A DNA stretch of 54,494 nucleotides from Entamoeba histolytica HM-1:IMSS. Lineage: Eukaryota > Evosea > Mastigamoebida > Endamoebidae. A model generated the notes under the pieces. That model was not told the DNA's origin, did no database searches, and saw nothing but the letters and a program-made list of their open reading frames with translations. The stretch lies in NCBI RefSeq assembly GCF_000208925.1, contig NW_001914953.1:1-54494 (forward strand). The letters are read 5' to 3'. Below are positions 1 through 11,194 of this stretch, piece by piece. Positions within the stretch are counted from its first letter, which is position 1. Every line of letters begins with the position of its first letter. The position numbers were made by a program, and so were the translations under genes.

Positions 1-1255
1 TTTCTTCCTTATTAAATTTAATTCTTTCTTTTATCATTCTCATCATATATTTTAGGTATTTTATTCTTTCTAGTGCTTTGACTTTTATTCCTTCTTCATC
101 ATTTTCTTTTAATTTCATGATGCACTTTATTCTGTACCATTTTCTTCCCTTGACTAGATCTTCTAGTCTATTTATTTTCTTTAGGATTTCTTTTATTTCA
201 TCAAATTTATCTCTTATTATTTTATTTTGGAGATAGAGGTGAATAACCATTGAAATATTCATATCATCTTGCAGTTCCTGCATTCTGCTTCCTGACCATA
301 TCCATCTATTATTAATTTCTATTATTAATCGGTCAGCTTCTTTTCTTTGAAAGTAGTAATTAATGTTTGTACATTTTTCTATTTTCATTTCTTTTACTTT
401 ATTGATGAGAGTGTTAAGATATTCTTCATCAATTTTATTAGAGTTATTCTTTAATATGATGTTTTTTATTATTGAATCACACTCTACTCTTCTATTATAT
501 CATTTACTTTCACTTGAATGTATTGTTTAGTGCTTTCTTTTATTTTATGTGACATTTTGATATATTTAATATATTCATTTTCATTATTTACATTGATGTT
601 TATTACTTTTATTATACTTTCTATTTGTTCCCATCTTAATTTCTTATATAATTTCTTATTTAACCAATTAATTGCAAAACAATACAACACTTCAATTAAA
701 TTTCTTTTCTTGTATTTCTTCTTGTATTTTCATTGTACTTTGTTTGTTATTTATTATTCTTATAGCTTTACATCTTCAATTTCTTTGTTTTTAATTTCTT
801 CTTCATTTATTTTATTATCTTTTTCTTCAATGTCTTTTGTTTTTTCTTTAAACTCTTCTTTAATTCTTTCATTTATCTTTTTCTTTTTGATTGAATATAC
901 TTCTTGAAGAATATCATTCCATCTTTTTTCTTTTACTTTCTTACTTCTTGAGTATTTCTGAATATTCTCCTTTATTCCATTCACTTGTTATTCTTTTTAT
1001 TCTTTCTTGTATATCATTTATTGTTAACCATTTATTGTTATTTGTATTATCTTTATTATTATATTTATTTTGTTTCTTATTTGTTTTTCTTTGTGTTTTT
1101 CTCTTTGTATTTATTTTACCATTCATTTTATTGTGCCATTTATTTCTATTGAAATTCATTCTCTTGTATAACATTGAATTTCTATGTTTTGTTTGCTTTT
1201 CTGTACAATACACAATAATATTACTAAATAGTCCCTACAATAATATTTGTTATGT
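1..1255 (-). mobile_element. Degenerate LINE copy (region upstream of RT), open at left edge
   Basis: Read on the minus strand this matches the plus-strand stretch at about 50940-52210 along nearly its whole length, for example around the residues WNDILQEVYS (near 905-925) and FQRKEADRLI (near 330-350). The matching copy continues into a reverse transcriptase region, so this is the part of a non-LTR element just before the RT domain. The reading frame is split into pieces at 941-1213, 760-984 and 484-690. A 4-bp deletion relative to the other copy near 484 explains one break, so it cannot encode a whole protein. The element runs off the window at base 1, so its 3' end is not visible. Similarity to the other copy fades near 1210-1255. 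No target duplication was found. Confidence 0.8.
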
Positions 1256-1287
1256 TTGAATTGGAAAAGTATCTAAACAACAAAATA

Positions 1288-1348
1288 AATAAAAATTAGA
1301 TAGATGAATGTTGATAGAATTGTTCTTTATTCATTAATTAATGAATAT
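1288..1348 (+). repeat. Dispersed repeat X, copy 1 (61 bp)
   Basis: This is base-for-base identical to 36044-36104. It contains the perfect 18-bp palindrome ATTCATTAATTAATGAAT near its right end. It lies just upstream of the LINE copy on the left. It may belong to a larger AT-rich dispersed repeat of the kind described in Entamoeba as ERE elements, but I cannot confirm that identity. Confidence 0.8.
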
Positions 1349-2087
1349 TAATCATATCATATATCATTAAAATAAATAATTTCTTTGTTTTATTTATTAC
1401 TTAATTTTTCTTCTTATTTTATGAATAAATTATTCTTCTTTTGTTTTATTTCTTCATATTAATATCTTTTCAACCCTCTTTCTGTTTATTTCTTCTTTGT
1501 TGTTTATTTTTATTCTAATGAATGTCATCTTTCTTTATTTCTTATTTTATGAATGAATATATCATTACATTATATTGTATATTTTCATTTATTAATATCA
1601 TCATTTATATCTTTTTATTTTCTTATTATTCTTTCATATTATTTTATTTCATTCTTTGTATTATTATTTATTATATTTCTTATTAAATTACATTATCATA
1701 ATCAAATATTATTTAATATTTCATTATTTGATTTTGTATTATGTTTGTGTGTTGTTTCTGATTGTCATTCTTTATTATCTTTATTAAATTAATTTGATTG
1801 AAGTGTTGTTGATAAAACATGAAAATTCAAATCACAAAAGATGAAATAAAAATAAAACAAAATTTAATCTTCTTCTCTTCTATTTTTTTTTGTTATTTTT
1901 GACAAAAAATACAAAAAATAAAATAAACTAATTATAGAAAATAACAATATTATAATTTTATTATTATTATATTATTAATATTATTATATATTTATTGTTA
2001 TTGTAAAAATGATAAAAATAACATTTATTTAAAATAGAATGATGTTAGAAATAATATTTGACTTGATGTATTAATAACGTATATTTC
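1349..2087. other. Gene-free T-rich stretch
   Basis: Strongly T-rich on the plus strand up to about 1800, then mixed AT. No credible gene was seen: the open frame at 1553-1792 has the hydrophobic low-complexity composition expected of T-rich noise. It contains repeat Y (1691-1769). Confidence 0.6.
1691..1769 (-). repeat. Dispersed repeat Y, copy 1 (inverted relative to copy 2)
   Basis: Its reverse complement matches 36987-37066 with only a handful of differences, including one single-base gap, over about 79 bp. Repeat X has the same orientation at both loci while repeat Y is inverted. The two loci therefore differ by rearrangement rather than being simple copies of one element. Confidence 0.75.
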
Positions 2088-2114
2088 CTATTTAAACATC
2101 CATATTTTGAACTT
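2088..2114 (+). promoter_or_regulatory. Candidate Entamoeba core promoter (TATA-like and GAAC-like)
   Basis: CTATTTAAAC at 2088-2097 resembles the Entamoeba TATA-like element (GTATTTAAA). TTGAACTT at 2107-2114 resembles the GAAC element. Both lie 24-50 bp upstream of the ATG at 2138, a normal distance for the very short Entamoeba 5' leaders. Such words are not rare in this AT-rich DNA. Confidence 0.4.
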
Positions 2115-2137
2115 ATATAAACATCAATTAAATTAAA

Positions 2138-3050
2138 ATGGAAGAGTTAATAAACAAGAATAACCAATTAATTAAAGAAGTAGTAGAAACACTTCCAAAC
2201 ATTCAACAATCAATTGATGGTGTTACTAAGAAATATCAATATTATATAGGAAGTATTAAAAATGAGGTGTTTGAAATAAAAGATGATGAAACATATTCAG
2301 AAGCAATTAAAAGAAGAGAAGGCATATTTGATAGGATTGATGAAACAGAAAGAAGAAGAAAAATAGTGATAGAAAAAGTAAAAGAAACAGTAAATAAAAT
2401 AAAGGCAGTAGAAGATAAAATGTCAAGAATCATAGAAGAGTGTAATATTGATGAAGAATCAATAAACAAAGCGAAGAATGAACTAATAGATAAAATCAAT
2501 GAATTAGAAGAAGAAATTAATAAAATCACAGCAGAATTTAATAAGAAGAAAGAAGAATGGAAAACATATTACATTGGTTATGAAGAAAGGAAGAAGAGAC
2601 AAGAAGAAAGATTAAGAATAACGAGAGGGATGAATAAATAGAAAAGTAGGAAATATACTATTTGATTCAGATAAAGATAATTGAAAAGTTAATACATCAG
2701 TAATTGATCAAAAAATAATGAATAAAGAACATATAATAATTATTATTGAAGATGAAGAAGTAAATAAATTTGGAGGATATGTTAATTCTAAAATTGATAA
2801 AGTTGGTCATTATATAAATGATTCACAATCATTTGTATTTTCATTAGAATCAAAAGGAAGAATGAAAAGAATGAAGAAATTTGATATTAAACAACCAGAA
2901 TGTGCATTTTGTTTATATAATCAATCAAATAGTTATTTGTTTGAATTTGGATGTAAGAAATACAGATTAAATAGTACTTATGTTTATAAAGAAAATAATA
3001 ATGCATTAATTGGTCAATATGTAGATAAAATAATGAAAGTGAGGATTTAA
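2138..3050 (+). pseudogene. Broken coiled-coil plus TLDc-domain gene
   Basis: Frame 2138-2641 encodes a 167-residue, highly charged coiled coil ending in a basic run. A second frame carries a TLDc-type domain: a DSDKDN motif near 2664-2681, then FGGYVNSKID (near 2769-2798), FSLESKGRM and a CAFCLYNQS segment. This order is typical of the many Entamoeba coiled-coil/TLDc proteins. The TLDc frame is readable from about 2634, upstream of the ATG at 2718. It is separated from the coiled coil by a frameshift and contains one in-frame TGA (near 2682) where a tryptophan is expected. No GTTTG...TAG intron would repair this. The domain also ends early. Either it is a pseudogene, or only the N-terminal coiled-coil piece is still expressed. 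TLDc function in Entamoeba is not established. Confidence 0.65.
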
Positions 3051-4305
3051 GTAATGACGTTTTAACATCGTTAGTTACTAAAAATATTGAGTTTAATTTA
3101 AGCGTTGAAGACATAAAACACAATCAATACTTTGTCATAATATCATTAATTATAAAATTTGATATTAATAATATTTAAATTAATTCAATTCTTTTTAATG
3201 TCTTATTTTTCTCAATAGTTCAATAACTATTATATCTCATTTATTATGTAAAACCATAAAACATTAACCTCTATGAATTTGAAACACCTCTTCATTTCCT
3301 CATCCACTTTTTTTAAGTGTCTGTATATTCAATTAAAAAAATTGACCTTCTAAAAAAGCCAAATAAATTTATTATGAATAACAAATAAATAAAACGGTAT
3401 TTTACAAAACTAATATAATGAGGAATATGTCATATGTCTTTCAATAAATAAAGAAAAGTCAAATACTTCTAAACACAAAAAACTATAAAATCTGTAATCA
3501 AACGAGTTTGATAAAGTTCTTTACACAAAGTAATAGTAAATTTTGAATATTGTTATTAAAAACATGTTTGTAACCTTTACTTCTGTTGATTAAATAAACA
3601 TTATCTTATTGACTTTTTTTTGAAATAGAACAGTAATAATAAGAATAAGATGTTAAATGCAACTTGTTGAAATAACCTTAAACTATAGGCATTTTGCTCC
3701 TATCGTGACAGTTTTATAAAACCATAATATGATTTTTGCTTATCTAATTTATATGTTTTTTTTTAAATAATACAATAAAAGCATTTAACCTTCTCAGATA
3801 TATTGCATTAAGACGACATATTATTCTTTCATTTTAAAAAAATCATTCATATTAAAAAGAAATTAACCAAAATATAACTTCATTACTTTGAATAATCTTC
3901 TTAATAATGTTAGAAACTAAAAAATTGATAATAGAGAAAGTACCTTATCTAAGAGTCTTATATTCTTGTTAAAATGATATTATTAAAACTTATTTTTACA
4001 ACAACTCTTTTTTGTTTTTTAGATAAATTTTTAAAGAAATAATTTATAATAACATAATATTAAACTATAATTAATTAATAAAAAAGAACTAAAAATATAA
4101 ATTTGAAATAAAGTATTTTTAGAACAATAATGAAAATTTAAAAAAAAATAAAAATAATAAAAAGATTATAGTTTATTTAATAAAAAATATAGTTTTAATA
4201 TATTATTTTTTAATATTTTAGGAAATTATTAAAAAAAAAAAATTAATATTAAACATCATTAATACTAACATATATTTTTGCTAAGAACTAATAAACATTA
4301 ATTAA
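3051..4305. other. Gene-free AT-rich stretch
   Basis: No open frame with coding character, no RNA gene and no repeat shared with other parts of the window was seen. From about 4010 the composition becomes almost pure A/T, ending in A-runs just upstream of the next gene. Confidence 0.5.
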
Positions 4306-6306
4306 ATGAGTAAAATAGTAGGTATTACTATTAATGACTCTAAAATCTATTTCTCAATAATAGAACGTTCATATCCAACATGTGAAAGAATTAGACCATT
4401 AGATTTAGCTATATCTTTTCATGATGGAAAATTAACGTTTTTTAATGATGCATTAAAGGCTGTTTGTTGGTTAAAAATAAATTAAATCAATAAACCTTAA
4501 AATAATTTCTTAATAATATAGAAGTCATGTATTTCATCTTTAACAGATATTAAAACACTTAAAAGTAAAATAGAACAAGATGCTAATTGTCAGAAAATTG
4601 TTTCAGATGAATATGAAATATGGGTTTTATTAATGAAACAAATAAATGACTATGTTCAAGTTCAATTAAGTTGTTCAGAACAATTACAATATATTATTGC
4701 TATTCCAGAAAATTCACCTGAAATATTTAGAGACATTATTTCTATTGCTTGTAAAGTAAATCAAATGATATTACTTAGAATTATTAATGTAAATTGTTGT
4801 AATATTTTAGAATATGCAACAACAGAATTTTATACAACAAAAAATGATGATTATAAAAATAAACTTATCTTAGGTATTAATTTAGATGACTGTCATACTT
4901 CTATAACATCATATTTTGTTTCAAGGACAAAAACTATTAAAATTAATGAAGTAAGTTGTAGGATTGGACAAAGAGATTTTCTTTCATTAACAGCAGATAT
5001 GCTTAATATTAATGAAGAAAGTAAATTTAATAATGATATTGATACTTGGAATTACAAACACAGAAAAGCTGCTGAATCAATATATGATCTTATTAACAGA
5101 TTTTCTGATTCTAATGTTACACAAACATATTATTGTAATGATGATGGTGACTCTATTGAAATTACTAAAGAACAATTAAAAGAGTCATTTGAAGGTTTTA
5201 TTCAAAAATTAGTTGCTTTAGTTAATGACACAATAACAAAAACATACCAAATCATTAAAGAAATTAAATTTGAAAATGTCATTGATGCTTCAACAAAAAC
5301 TGTTATACCATCTCAATTAGAAGATATGAAGCAGCTAAAAATTACTGCTTTATTTTTCTGTGGAGAACATAAAAATTCATTTGTTAATAGAGAAATTGAA
5401 CATACCGTTGGTGTTAGTTGTGAACCTTCAGTTCATCAAAAAGAAATTAATGCAGAAGGTTGTGGTTGGTATGTACGTAAAACAGAATGGAAAGGAATGA
5501 GTGGTAAAAAACTATTCTTATTTGAAGACTTTAATAAATGTATTTCATTCGATACAGTTATTCAACTAAATCAACTTTCTATTCAGAACATTCAAAATAA
5601 TCAAACAATTAAATTAATTGATGTCCCACAATTAACGTCTGAATTAATTAAGCTTCCATCATTAGACCAAGGAACATACAAAATTCTATTTAAAAAATTA
5701 GAGTATGATCGTGATAACACTATTTTAGAACAAGAGATATGTATTGGAGAGTTTAATGTCCAAGATAAGAGTGATGGATTAAAATTATGTATTCAAAAGT
5801 TTATGAACAATCTTCAAGGAACTGTTGCTTGTTTTTATGGTGATGAGTCTTCTGACTATCTTTTAGAAAAAGGATGTGAATGTTGTGAAAGAGATCCAGA
5901 AACATATGGACCATCTGGAAAAGAGTTTGATGTATCAATATTCTCTAATTGTAATATTGGAGATAAAGACCTGGATTTAGTATGGAAAGAAATAAAAGAA
6001 AATAATGGTGTTGAAGAATTAGAAAGATATTCTGAAATTACTTTGACTGACAAAGGTATTGATACTCAAAAATATTTGCAAATTTTTGAAAGGCAAAAAG
6101 CTCAAATGGAAAAAGTTGAAAAAGCATCTCAAATTGCTTCAGAAATTAGAAATGATAAAATGAAAAAACTTATTAAAGAAGTTGGTGAAACATACAAAAG
6201 GGATATTATAAAGGAATTTAACAAGATGGTTCAAAAAAATAAAGACAATCCTGAAGAACTTGAAAGTAAATGGAACGAACTTGAAAGTTTTTATAAAAAT
6301 AAGTGA
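4306..6306 (+). CDS. Divergent Hsp70/Hsp110-like protein, two exons
   Basis: Exons are 4306-4461 and 4522-6306. The 60-bp intron starts GTTTGTTGG and ends ATATAG, and joining keeps the frame to give about 646 residues. The N-terminus (SKIVGITINDSKIYFSI) sits where Hsp70s have the first phosphate loop. GINLDDCHTSI around residue 140 sits where they have the second. Downstream, segments such as IGQRDF and AAESIYDLINRF match the nucleotide-binding fold of Hsp110-like proteins, and a charged helical C-terminus follows. The glycine/threonine residues that bind ATP phosphates are missing from both loops, so ATPase activity is unlikely. A role as an Hsp110-like holdase or nucleotide-exchange partner is inference. 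The ATG at 4306 is chosen because the downstream ATG at 4633 would discard the whole first lobe. Confidence 0.7.
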
Positions 6307-7580
6307 CTCTAATTTTTTCACTGTTTTAAATTATTTTTAAAGAAACAATTGAATAAAATTTTATATATTGTTATTTATTATATTATTATTTTTCTTCTTT
6401 CATTTAATTCATTATTAAATTTGTTATTTGGTTTCTTTTAATTTATTTTATTTACAATTATTTTTATTCATGTCTTGTTTATAACTGAAATAAAACTTAA
6501 TAAATCACTTCTATCTCAGTTTATTCTTCTATTATTCCTTCCTCTTTTCTTCAAATAAATAGACACATTTTATACTAACAGCGTATGCTCATTAAACATA
6601 AAAACACATTTCTTTCATTTCTTTTTTTTTTCAATTTATGTAATGTTATTTAAAAAAGAAAACTATTGCTTGTTGTTGATTATATACTTTAAATAACCAC
6701 ATATCTAAGGTATCTAATAACAATTGGACATATTCTGAAAGGTTATTTTGTTTTGATGATTGAATCAATAGATTAATGATATTTTTAAGAAAGACTAAAC
6801 CTCTAATTAACATATTATAGAAACATTTCTATGCAAAAGAATTTATTGTAATTAGTGAAAAGATAAATGTAATTTAGATAACATGGAGCAATGTGCCAAT
6901 TAGTTTTGCATAACAAACAAGATTTTAAGAAGATACAAGAAAATAAGATTACATGACTTGAAAAATGAATGAATAAATAAGTAAATTTGATAAAGTAGTA
7001 AAAGTGTAGTCAGCTAATATTCATTGTCATCACAAAGGATAGAGTCAGTCAATGAATAATGTATGCTTGACAAGTTGCTAAGATAATACATTAAATTTAC
7101 ACTCATGGTTTAGAAACAGAATAAAGTAAATGAAGAAGAAAATGTCATAGAAATACAATAGATATCAAAACAAATTACCAAATATTTTTAAGTTTTACTT
7201 TGATAAAACAATGAATTATTTGAGAAATAACTAACTGTTAAACAAATTATAACAAAAGCTTCTTAACAAAAAAATGAAAGTCATTGACTTGAGTTTGATT
7301 ATTTGAACAAAAAGTCAAGAACAAATAACAATTCATAAGAAACATACAAATCATGAGTTGTTAGAAAAAATAAGAAAAACACAGAAAGAAGAATAATAAA
7401 GTAATTGTGAGAGTAATAGAGTTAGGTTATTATGAAAAGATGAGAAAACATCATATAAAAAGAAGATAAGACAATATGAAGAAGTTCAAAGATAAGAAGA
7501 AGAAATAAAGAAAGAGATAAAGAAATAGAAGGAGAAGTGTAAATAACTAAAACCTAAAAAAGAAACTCACAAAAATATTG
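6307..7580. other. Gene-free AT-rich stretch
   Basis: No coding frame, RNA gene or internal repeat was found. The last about 200 bp are purine-rich (AGAAGAAATAAAGAAAG type) just before the Myb gene, a composition also seen upstream of several other genes here (16.6 kb, 17.5 kb). Confidence 0.5.
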
Positions 7581-8060
7581 ATGACAAACAAAGGGATAAA
7601 ACCACCAATGAAGGAAGAAACAGAAATGAAAGGAATAAAAATGAAAAAAGTTGCATGGAAAGAAGAAGAAGATGCAAGATTAATCAAAGCAGTACAAGAA
7701 TTTGGAACAGATAATTGGATAGCAATACAAAGTACAGTAATGACAAGAAGTATTAAAGAATGTAAAAAACGATATTATAATCATCTTGATCCAACAATAG
7801 ATGGAACGGGATTTACATTTGAAGATGACATAATTATATTAAAGATGGTAAAAGAAATAGGAAAGAATTGGATTGAAATAAGTCAACACTTAGCAGGGAA
7901 AACACCACACCAAACACGACTTCATTATGAAATAGATTTGAAAGATTTTCATCCACATGATGATCATTCAGATGAAGATAATTATGGGAATGGAGATGAA
8001 GGGAAAAAGCCAATAGACGCAATTACACAATTAATTCCTGAAGCAATGGGAGAAGAATAA
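7581..8060 (+). CDS. Two-repeat Myb/SANT DNA-binding protein
   Basis: This 159-residue protein carries two consecutive Myb/SANT repeats. The first is around residues 22-72 (WKEEEDARLIKAVQEFG, then W-x-A-I). The second is around 75-122 (FTFEDDIIILKMVKEIG, then NWIEISQHLAGKT). Regularly spaced aromatic residues mark the helix-turn-helix cores. An acidic, His-rich tail follows (HPHDDHSDEDN). It is probably a nuclear sequence-specific transcription factor, although SANT-type protein binding cannot be excluded. The start is the ATG at 7581. It is convergent with eIF2A, with about 99 bp between stop codons. Confidence 0.85.
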   Translation: MTNKGIKPPMKEETEMKGIKMKKVAWKEEEDARLIKAVQEFGTDNWIAIQSTVMTRSIKECKKRYYNHLDPTIDGTGFTFEDDIIILKMVKEIGKNWIEISQHLAGKTPHQTRLHYEIDLKDFHPHDDHSDEDNYGNGDEGKKPIDAITQLIPEAMGEE

Positions 8061-8159
8061 CAGATATATTTATAAAGAAAAAGCAAATAAATACAAGAAA
8101 TTCAATAAAAGATGTATTAATTTAAATAATGAAAAGAAAAAGGAGAAAAAATTAATTAA

Positions 8160-9575
8160 TTAATTCTTTTTTTTTGCTACTTTAAAAATTTCATTTTCTT
8201 CATTATATTCAATGTATTTAAACACAACATCTTTAGTTGAAGGAATACCAAACATGGTAATGTGTTTTACTAAGACATCTCTTCGTTCTATTTTTCTTCC
8301 ATCAATTCCAAATCTTTCTATTCTATTATCAAAATGTCTTCTTGGTAAACAATGACCACAAATAATAGAGGCATTGTCATTACTCCAAGTCCACTCAGTA
8401 GTACATTGAGAAGCAAATTTACATACACGTTTAAAGTCTTTTGTATCATAAATTTCAACATCACCAGGAAGATTACCAAATCCAGCAATAGCAAGAAATT
8501 GACTATTATAAGAAAATGAAATTGTATTAAAGAAACAACTTTGAATAGAAAAAATTTGATTCATATTTGAAGTATCAAATAATACTAATTTAGATGGTTG
8601 TGTTCCATATAAAATAGCTAAAAAATTACCAGTAGGATCAAATGAAACATCTTGAACTTGAGTTTGAATAAGAGTTTGAGTAAATACATTATTTGTAGGT
8701 GTTTTATATAATGTTTTATCTAATTTACTTTCAATTACACTACTATTAGAATTTTCTGAAATATATAAAGAATGTAACATACTAGTTCCATAATAATTAT
8801 GTCCTGTTTCATCAAAGTCTGTTGATGTTGTAGCTAATAAAATATGTCCTTTTTTACACCAATTAAAAAGAACACTTGTTCCATTTAATACTGATATTGT
8901 ATTAATAAGTTTACATGGTTTTCCAATTTCTTTTCTATATAAATCAATTACTCCTGGAAATCTATTTCTTTCTGGAAAGAAAATACCAAAAACAAGTCCA
9001 GAATCATATGGACTAAATTCAATTGTTTTTCCTCCTATCAACTCATCTCTATCAATACTTTTAGTATTAATTAAATTTTCTTTTGAAAATGTTCTACATA
9101 TTTTATCTTCTTCATATCTATAATACGTTACTCCATTTCCTTCAATAATCCCAATAATATTATTTTTAACACTAGTTAATGGCCAACTTATTGGTGTACC
9201 ATTAATTCTTCTACTAAATCCTATATTATAGGTTTTTCTTTGTAATTCAATTAAATAATACATTGACGCTTCTTTGACATATCCTTTTATATTACTTGCT
9301 GGTGGCATTTGAAAAATATGTAAAAACTCTTTTATAACACTAATACTTTGTATGTATTGGATTTCTATTTCATATAATGTTTCAAAGGAATAATTAATTA
9401 CTTCTATCCCTTTTTCTTTTTGAATTAAAAGTAATTCAAGTGCTTCACATTTAAAACAATCCACTCCATCTGTAAATTCTTTTGTCTTTCCATCATAATG
9501 TACTTCAACTCCATTTTTTTTAACAACAAAATATGGATTTGAAATACTAAGTGTATCGGTCAAGTTGTCTTGCAT
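8160..9575 (-). CDS. eIF2A: Eukaryotic translation initiation factor 2A (eIF2A)
   Basis: The 471-residue beta-propeller protein has the eIF2A signature blocks. These include LLATTSTDFDETGHNYYG (typical LV-STDVDKTG-SYYGE), a blade with YGTQPSKLVLFD, and AIAGFGNLPGDVEIYDTKD (typical LAGFGNLRG-MEVWD). A WTWSND...CGHCLPR segment follows in place of the WCPDG...TCAPRLR block. The factor binds the 40S subunit and supports alternative or stress-related initiation in other eukaryotes; here the role is by homology. It ends with a basic lysine run and lacks the long C-terminal extension of animal eIF2A. The gene is divergent from Rpt5, with about 250 bp between start codons, so the two may share a promoter region. 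Confidence 0.9.
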   Translation of the reverse strand: MQDNLTDTLSISNPYFVVKKNGVEVHYDGKTKEFTDGVDCFKCEALELLLIQKEKGIEVINYSFETLYEIEIQYIQSISVIKEFLHIFQMPPASNIKGYVKEASMYYLIELQRKTYNIGFSRRINGTPISWPLTSVKNNIIGIIEGNGVTYYRYEEDKICRTFSKENLINTKSIDRDELIGGKTIEFSPYDSGLVFGIFFPERNRFPGVIDLYRKEIGKPCKLINTISVLNGTSVLFNWCKKGHILLATTSTDFDETGHNYYGTSMLHSLYISENSNSSVIESKLDKTLYKTPTNNVFTQTLIQTQVQDVSFDPTGNFLAILYGTQPSKLVLFDTSNMNQIFSIQSCFFNTISFSYNSQFLAIAGFGNLPGDVEIYDTKDFKRVCKFASQCTTEWTWSNDNASIICGHCLPRRHFDNRIERFGIDGRKIERRDVLVKHITMFGIPSTKDVVFKYIEYNEENEIFKVAKKKN

Positions 9576-9792
9576 AATGAGTATGTACTGATTTGGAGTT
9601 TACAACAAGGAACATAAAAGATAGAAATAATACTCAATAAAAGAAATAAAAAACCCTTTTCCAAAAAAAGTAGAATCAAGAAAAAAGGAAAAAATAAGAA
9701 ATGAAGTATGTGAATAGAAAAAAGAAAAGAAGGCAAGAAAAAAGAAAAAGAAATAGTATGAAGAGATATTACTTTTCATAATAAGTGAGATA

Positions 9793-9808
9793 GAACTTTA
9801 AAATTCAA
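9793..9808 (+). promoter_or_regulatory. Candidate GAAC element and initiator of Rpt5
   Basis: GAACTTTAAAATTCAA lies 16-31 bp upstream of the ATG at 9824. It contains a GAAC core and a match to the Entamoeba initiator AAAAATTCA. The position suits the short 5' leaders of this genus. Confidence 0.4.
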
Positions 9809-9823
9809 GAAATAATATAACAC

Positions 9824-10450
9824 ATGGAAGGTTTCACGGAAGAAGAAATGATTACATTAAATGAAGCAGATGTTCTTTCACTTAGTAATGAAGAAATTAA
9901 ACAACAAATTAAACAAATGGAAAGGCAAGAAGGAGTTATTAGACATGAACATGAAAGAATTCGACAAGAGCTTGCAGTTATTAATAAACAAAATAAAGAA
10001 AGTAAAGAAAAGATAGAGATGTTTGCAAAATTACCATTTTTAATATCAAATGTAGTTGAGATATTAGACTTGCCACCAGAAGAAAGTGATGATGGGTCAG
10101 GATTAGATAATAAAGGAAATGTAGGAACAAAAGGAGTTGTTATTAATACTTCGATGAGATCTAATGTATTTCTTCCAGTGTCAGGACTTGTTAATGTCAA
10201 AGACCTTAAACCAGGAGATCTTGTTGGAGTTAATAAAGACACATATTTAATATTAGAAAAATTACCACAACAATATGATGGAAGAGTTAAGTCGATGGAA
10301 GTCATTGAAAGACCAACAGAAACATATAACGATGTAGGAGGATTAGATAAAGAAATGAAAGAAATGATTGAGGCTATTGTTTTACCTATGACACAAAAAG
10401 AGAAATTTGAAAAGCTTGGGATTCAAACACCAAAAGGAGTTCTTTTATAT

Positions 10451-10481
<31 letters not shown>

Positions 10482-11092
10482 CAAGAGCATGTGCAGCACA
10501 AACAAAAAGTACGTTTTTAAAATTAGCAGCTCCACAACTTGTTTCATCAAGTATTGGAGATGGGTCAAGAATCATTAGAGAGATGTTTGAGCTTGCTAAA
10601 TCAAAAGCACCAGCAATTATTTTTATTGATGAAATAGATGCAATTGGTACAAAAAGAACGGAAAGTGAACATAGTGGAGATAGAGAAATTCAAAGAACAA
10701 TGTTAGAATTATTAAACCAATTAGATGGGTTTAGTAAAACGGATGATGTCAGAGTTATTGCGGCAACAAATCGAATTGATGTTTTAGATCCAGCACTCTT
10801 ACGTTCAGGAAGATTTGATAGAAAGATAGAGTTTCCAACACCAAATGAAGAGGCAAGAGTTCATATTTTACAAATCCATAGTAAAAAATTAAAGTGTAGT
10901 GATGACATTAATTTTGAAGAACTTGCACGTTCTACACAAGATTTTAATGGAGCACAATTAAAGGCAGTTTGTGTTGAAGCTGGAATGATTGCATTAAGGA
11001 GAGAAGCAATAGAAATTCGACATGAAGATTTCCAACAAGGAATATTAGAAGTTCAAAGCAAGAAAAAGAAGAGTTTAACATATTTTGCTTAA
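9824..11092 (+). CDS. RPT5: 26S proteasome regulatory ATPase Rpt5 (subunit 6A)
   Basis: The 422-residue AAA+ ATPase contains, in order, an N-terminal coiled coil (about 22-65), an OB domain (about 105-160), the YNDVGGLD linker, Walker A GPPGTGKT at 210-217, and Walker B IIFIDEID near 265-272. These are followed by the conserved AATNRID and arginine-finger region [10 protein letters not shown]. It ends in the Rpt5-type tail LTYFA, an HbYX-like motif that docks into the 20S core and opens the gate. This tail and the IQTPKG and [15 protein letters not shown] blocks point to Rpt5 rather than another Rpt. One oddity: the pore-1 loop, normally with an aromatic residue before hydrophobic-Gly (for example M-Y/F-I-G), reads SSSIGDG here at about 241-247. 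The rest of the ATPase core looks intact. Confidence 0.95.
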
Positions 11093-11194
11093 AAAAGAAA
11101 ATAAATTGATACTTTTAATTAAACTTCAAATTGAAATAATTTTTAAACAAGAAGAACTATTAAAAATAAAGAAAAGAGAGAAAACAATAACAAG

